The position numbers were made by a program, and so were the translations under genes. From NCBI GenBank assembly GCA_019638285.1, contig JAHBUB010000002.1, positions 124,001 through 188,000 of the forward strand: a stretch of DNA of 64,000 bases. The letters run 5' to 3'. How positions within the stretch are numbered: the stretch's first letter is position 1; every line of letters starts with the position of its first letter. The notes beneath the pieces were generated by a model, which worked only from the letters and a program-made list of their open reading frames with translations, was not told the origin of the DNA and did not search any database. This document shows positions 63,100 to 64,000 of the stretch, in pieces. This DNA comes from Cyclobacteriaceae bacterium. Its GTDB lineage: Bacteria; Bacteroidota; Bacteroidia; Cytophagales; Cyclobacteriaceae.

Positions 63100-63756
63100 T
63101 TAGAATTCTATTCTTGCGCCAATACCTAACCCTGAAAAATCAATACTTTTAATTTTGGAGGCAATGGTTGTGGGTGTCTTTTGATTCGCAAAATCAAACA
63201 TGAGAAAAAAACTATAATTAGTTTCTTCTAAAGTTCGAAACCTAAGTCCAGATTCAATTCTTCCGCCAAAACCATTAGCTGGGGTGTTTTCAAATGACAT
63301 AAAATGATATTGGATGCCCGCTCCAACAAAAAACTTTTTTTGGTCGTCAATATGAAAGAATCGATCAAGCAATAATCCAGGGGAAAATCTCATGACAGAA
63401 AATCTGTTTTCTTTTGAATTAATGGTTACGGACTTACTGGCAATTCCAAAATCAGCCATGCACCTCAAGGTATAATTGTTGAATTTGATTGAAGGAGAAA
63501 AATTTAGATTTACTGCCTGGTTTATGGTTTCATCCCCAGTGTGTAAAAATACGATTCCATTTCCAATTTGAGCCTTGACATACTTTTGGATGTATGTATT
63601 TACTTCCATTGGATCAATAAACATAATTCCAATTTGGAATGAGGCTCCAAATCGGCTCGGTTTGGTTTTGTTCTCCGGGGGCAAATCAAAAATAACCTGA
63701 GCATAGAGAGTGTTTAAAAGGAAAAGCGAAATAGATATAAAAAGCCCCACTTTCAA
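63100..63756 (-). CDS. Putative outer membrane beta-barrel protein
   Basis: This 218-residue protein has a signal peptide (MKVGLFISISLFLLNTLYA, Q) and alternating beta-strands (FGASFQIGIMFIDPMEV, FFVGAGIQYHFMSF, SFFLMFDFANQK). It ends in Phe (GLGIGARIEF), the usual C-terminal signal of outer membrane barrels. Translation appears to begin at TTG 63756, because the upstream gene's stop is at 63760-63758 and no ATG fits the signal peptide better. The one-base gap suggests coupling with the upstream gene. Confidence 0.65.
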   Translation of the reverse strand: MKVGLFISISLFLLNTLYAQVIFDLPPENKTKPSRFGASFQIGIMFIDPMEVNTYIQKYVKAQIGNGIVFLHTGDETINQAVNLNFSPSIKFNNYTLRCMADFGIASKSVTINSKENRFSVMRFSPGLLLDRFFHIDDQKKFFVGAGIQYHFMSFENTPANGFGGRIESGLRFRTLEETNYSFFLMFDFANQKTPTTIASKIKSIDFSGLGIGARIEF

Positions 63757-63757
63757 C

Positions 63758-64000
63758 TTATGGGAGTTTTATAAGATTAAAAACCAATTCTCTTTTAGGT
63801 AGATTTTGATCTGCATACATGGCATATTCGTTATTTAAAAAAATCACTACAGGTGTGTTTGCATTTGCAATCGTTCCAATTGTCTGCTCCAACTTATCCG
63901 ATGGGTTGTATTTTTTAATATTTCCACCGTTTACGCAATAGATATCTCCTTTTTCGTTACCTCCAAAGTAATGTGCTCTACCCTTGCTGTAAGCATAGCG
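63758..64000 (-). CDS. Unknown protein, C-terminal 80 residues (cut by window edge)
   Basis: An open frame runs leftward from the window edge to a TAA at 63760-63758. It encodes RYAYSKGRAHYFGGNEKGDI, then YCVNGGNIKKYNPSDKLEQT and ending LPKRELVFNLIKLP. No family was recognised; the residues are compatible with a secreted or peripheral protein. It is immediately upstream of, and probably cotranscribed with, the barrel-like gene. Confidence 0.5.
   Translation of the reverse strand, partial: RYAYSKGRAHYFGGNEKGDIYCVNGGNIKKYNPSDKLEQTIGTIANANTPVVIFLNNEYAMYADQNLPKRELVFNLIKLP

Noticed and set aside
1-64000. Search for tRNA, rRNA, CRISPR arrays, transposases and integrases
   Set aside because: No cloverleaf-like segment, spaced direct-repeat array or recombinase motif was recognised by eye. 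Small RNA genes could be missed.

Overview
The window comes from a Bacteroidota chromosome, most likely a gliding Cytophagales-type bacterium. Support: the mutY-ssb-gldE-gldD gene order, a type IX secretion (T9SS) C-terminal sorting domain, many secreted proteins ending their signal peptides in ...AQ, poor Shine-Dalgarno sequences, and promoters of the Bacteroidota form TTTG-N18/19-TAnnTTTG. No tRNA, rRNA, CRISPR array, transposase or prophage was seen.

Layout. 1-5.9 kb: edge of a 3'-5' exonuclease gene, a LysR regulator, threonine synthase, then a leftward operon of PGI/PMI isomerase, lipB, a GH113 mannanase-like hydrolase and a small conserved gene, with YraN divergent to it. 5.9-9.7 kb: a YwqK-like secreted protein, then an A+T-rich 2.9-kb cassette between two 68-bp direct repeats. 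The cassette holds two matched 39-residue double-glycine peptides, a divergent outer-membrane-type protein and a stand-alone C39 peptidase. 9.7-21.5 kb: housekeeping genes (htpG, RNase E/G, a 30-residue basic ribosomal-type protein, TPR protein, HU, mutY-ssb-gldE-gldD, a ParE-type toxin-antitoxin pair with a frameshifted toxin, recG).

21.6-32.2 kb: a surface and secretion cluster with a Kre9/KNH-domain protein, a giant sortilin/FG-GAP protein split from its T9SS sorting domain, a secreted caspase-family protein, and a propeller/Y_Y_Y membrane protein. 32.3-54 kb: a lipoprotein, DinB, PBP4-like, GH3, HutG and HutF, two tandem sortilin-like giants, and secreted peptidases (S10, M28, S9) with a BASS transporter. 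A DnaQ/GIY-YIG fusion nuclease and a calcineurin-like phosphatase follow. 54-64 kb: MoxR ATPase, an epimerase, a LOG-family protein, a lytic transglycosylase, a creatininase-family protein, purine nucleoside phosphorylase, an adhesin-like DUF4097 protein, an amidohydrolase and two unknown genes at the edge.

Most promising novelty: the 6.7-9.7 kb cassette. Its two peptides share a 15-residue Gly-Gly leader pattern and have 24-residue hydrophobic cores rich in GxxxG. The C39 peptidase is of the class that cuts after Gly-Gly, but it has no ABC transporter attached. The architecture resembles a two-peptide (class IIb-like) bacteriocin or peptide-signalling locus, but its function is inferred. A second theme is a diverged ~90-bp repeat present in inverted orientation 36 kb apart, one copy abutting the toxin-antitoxin start.
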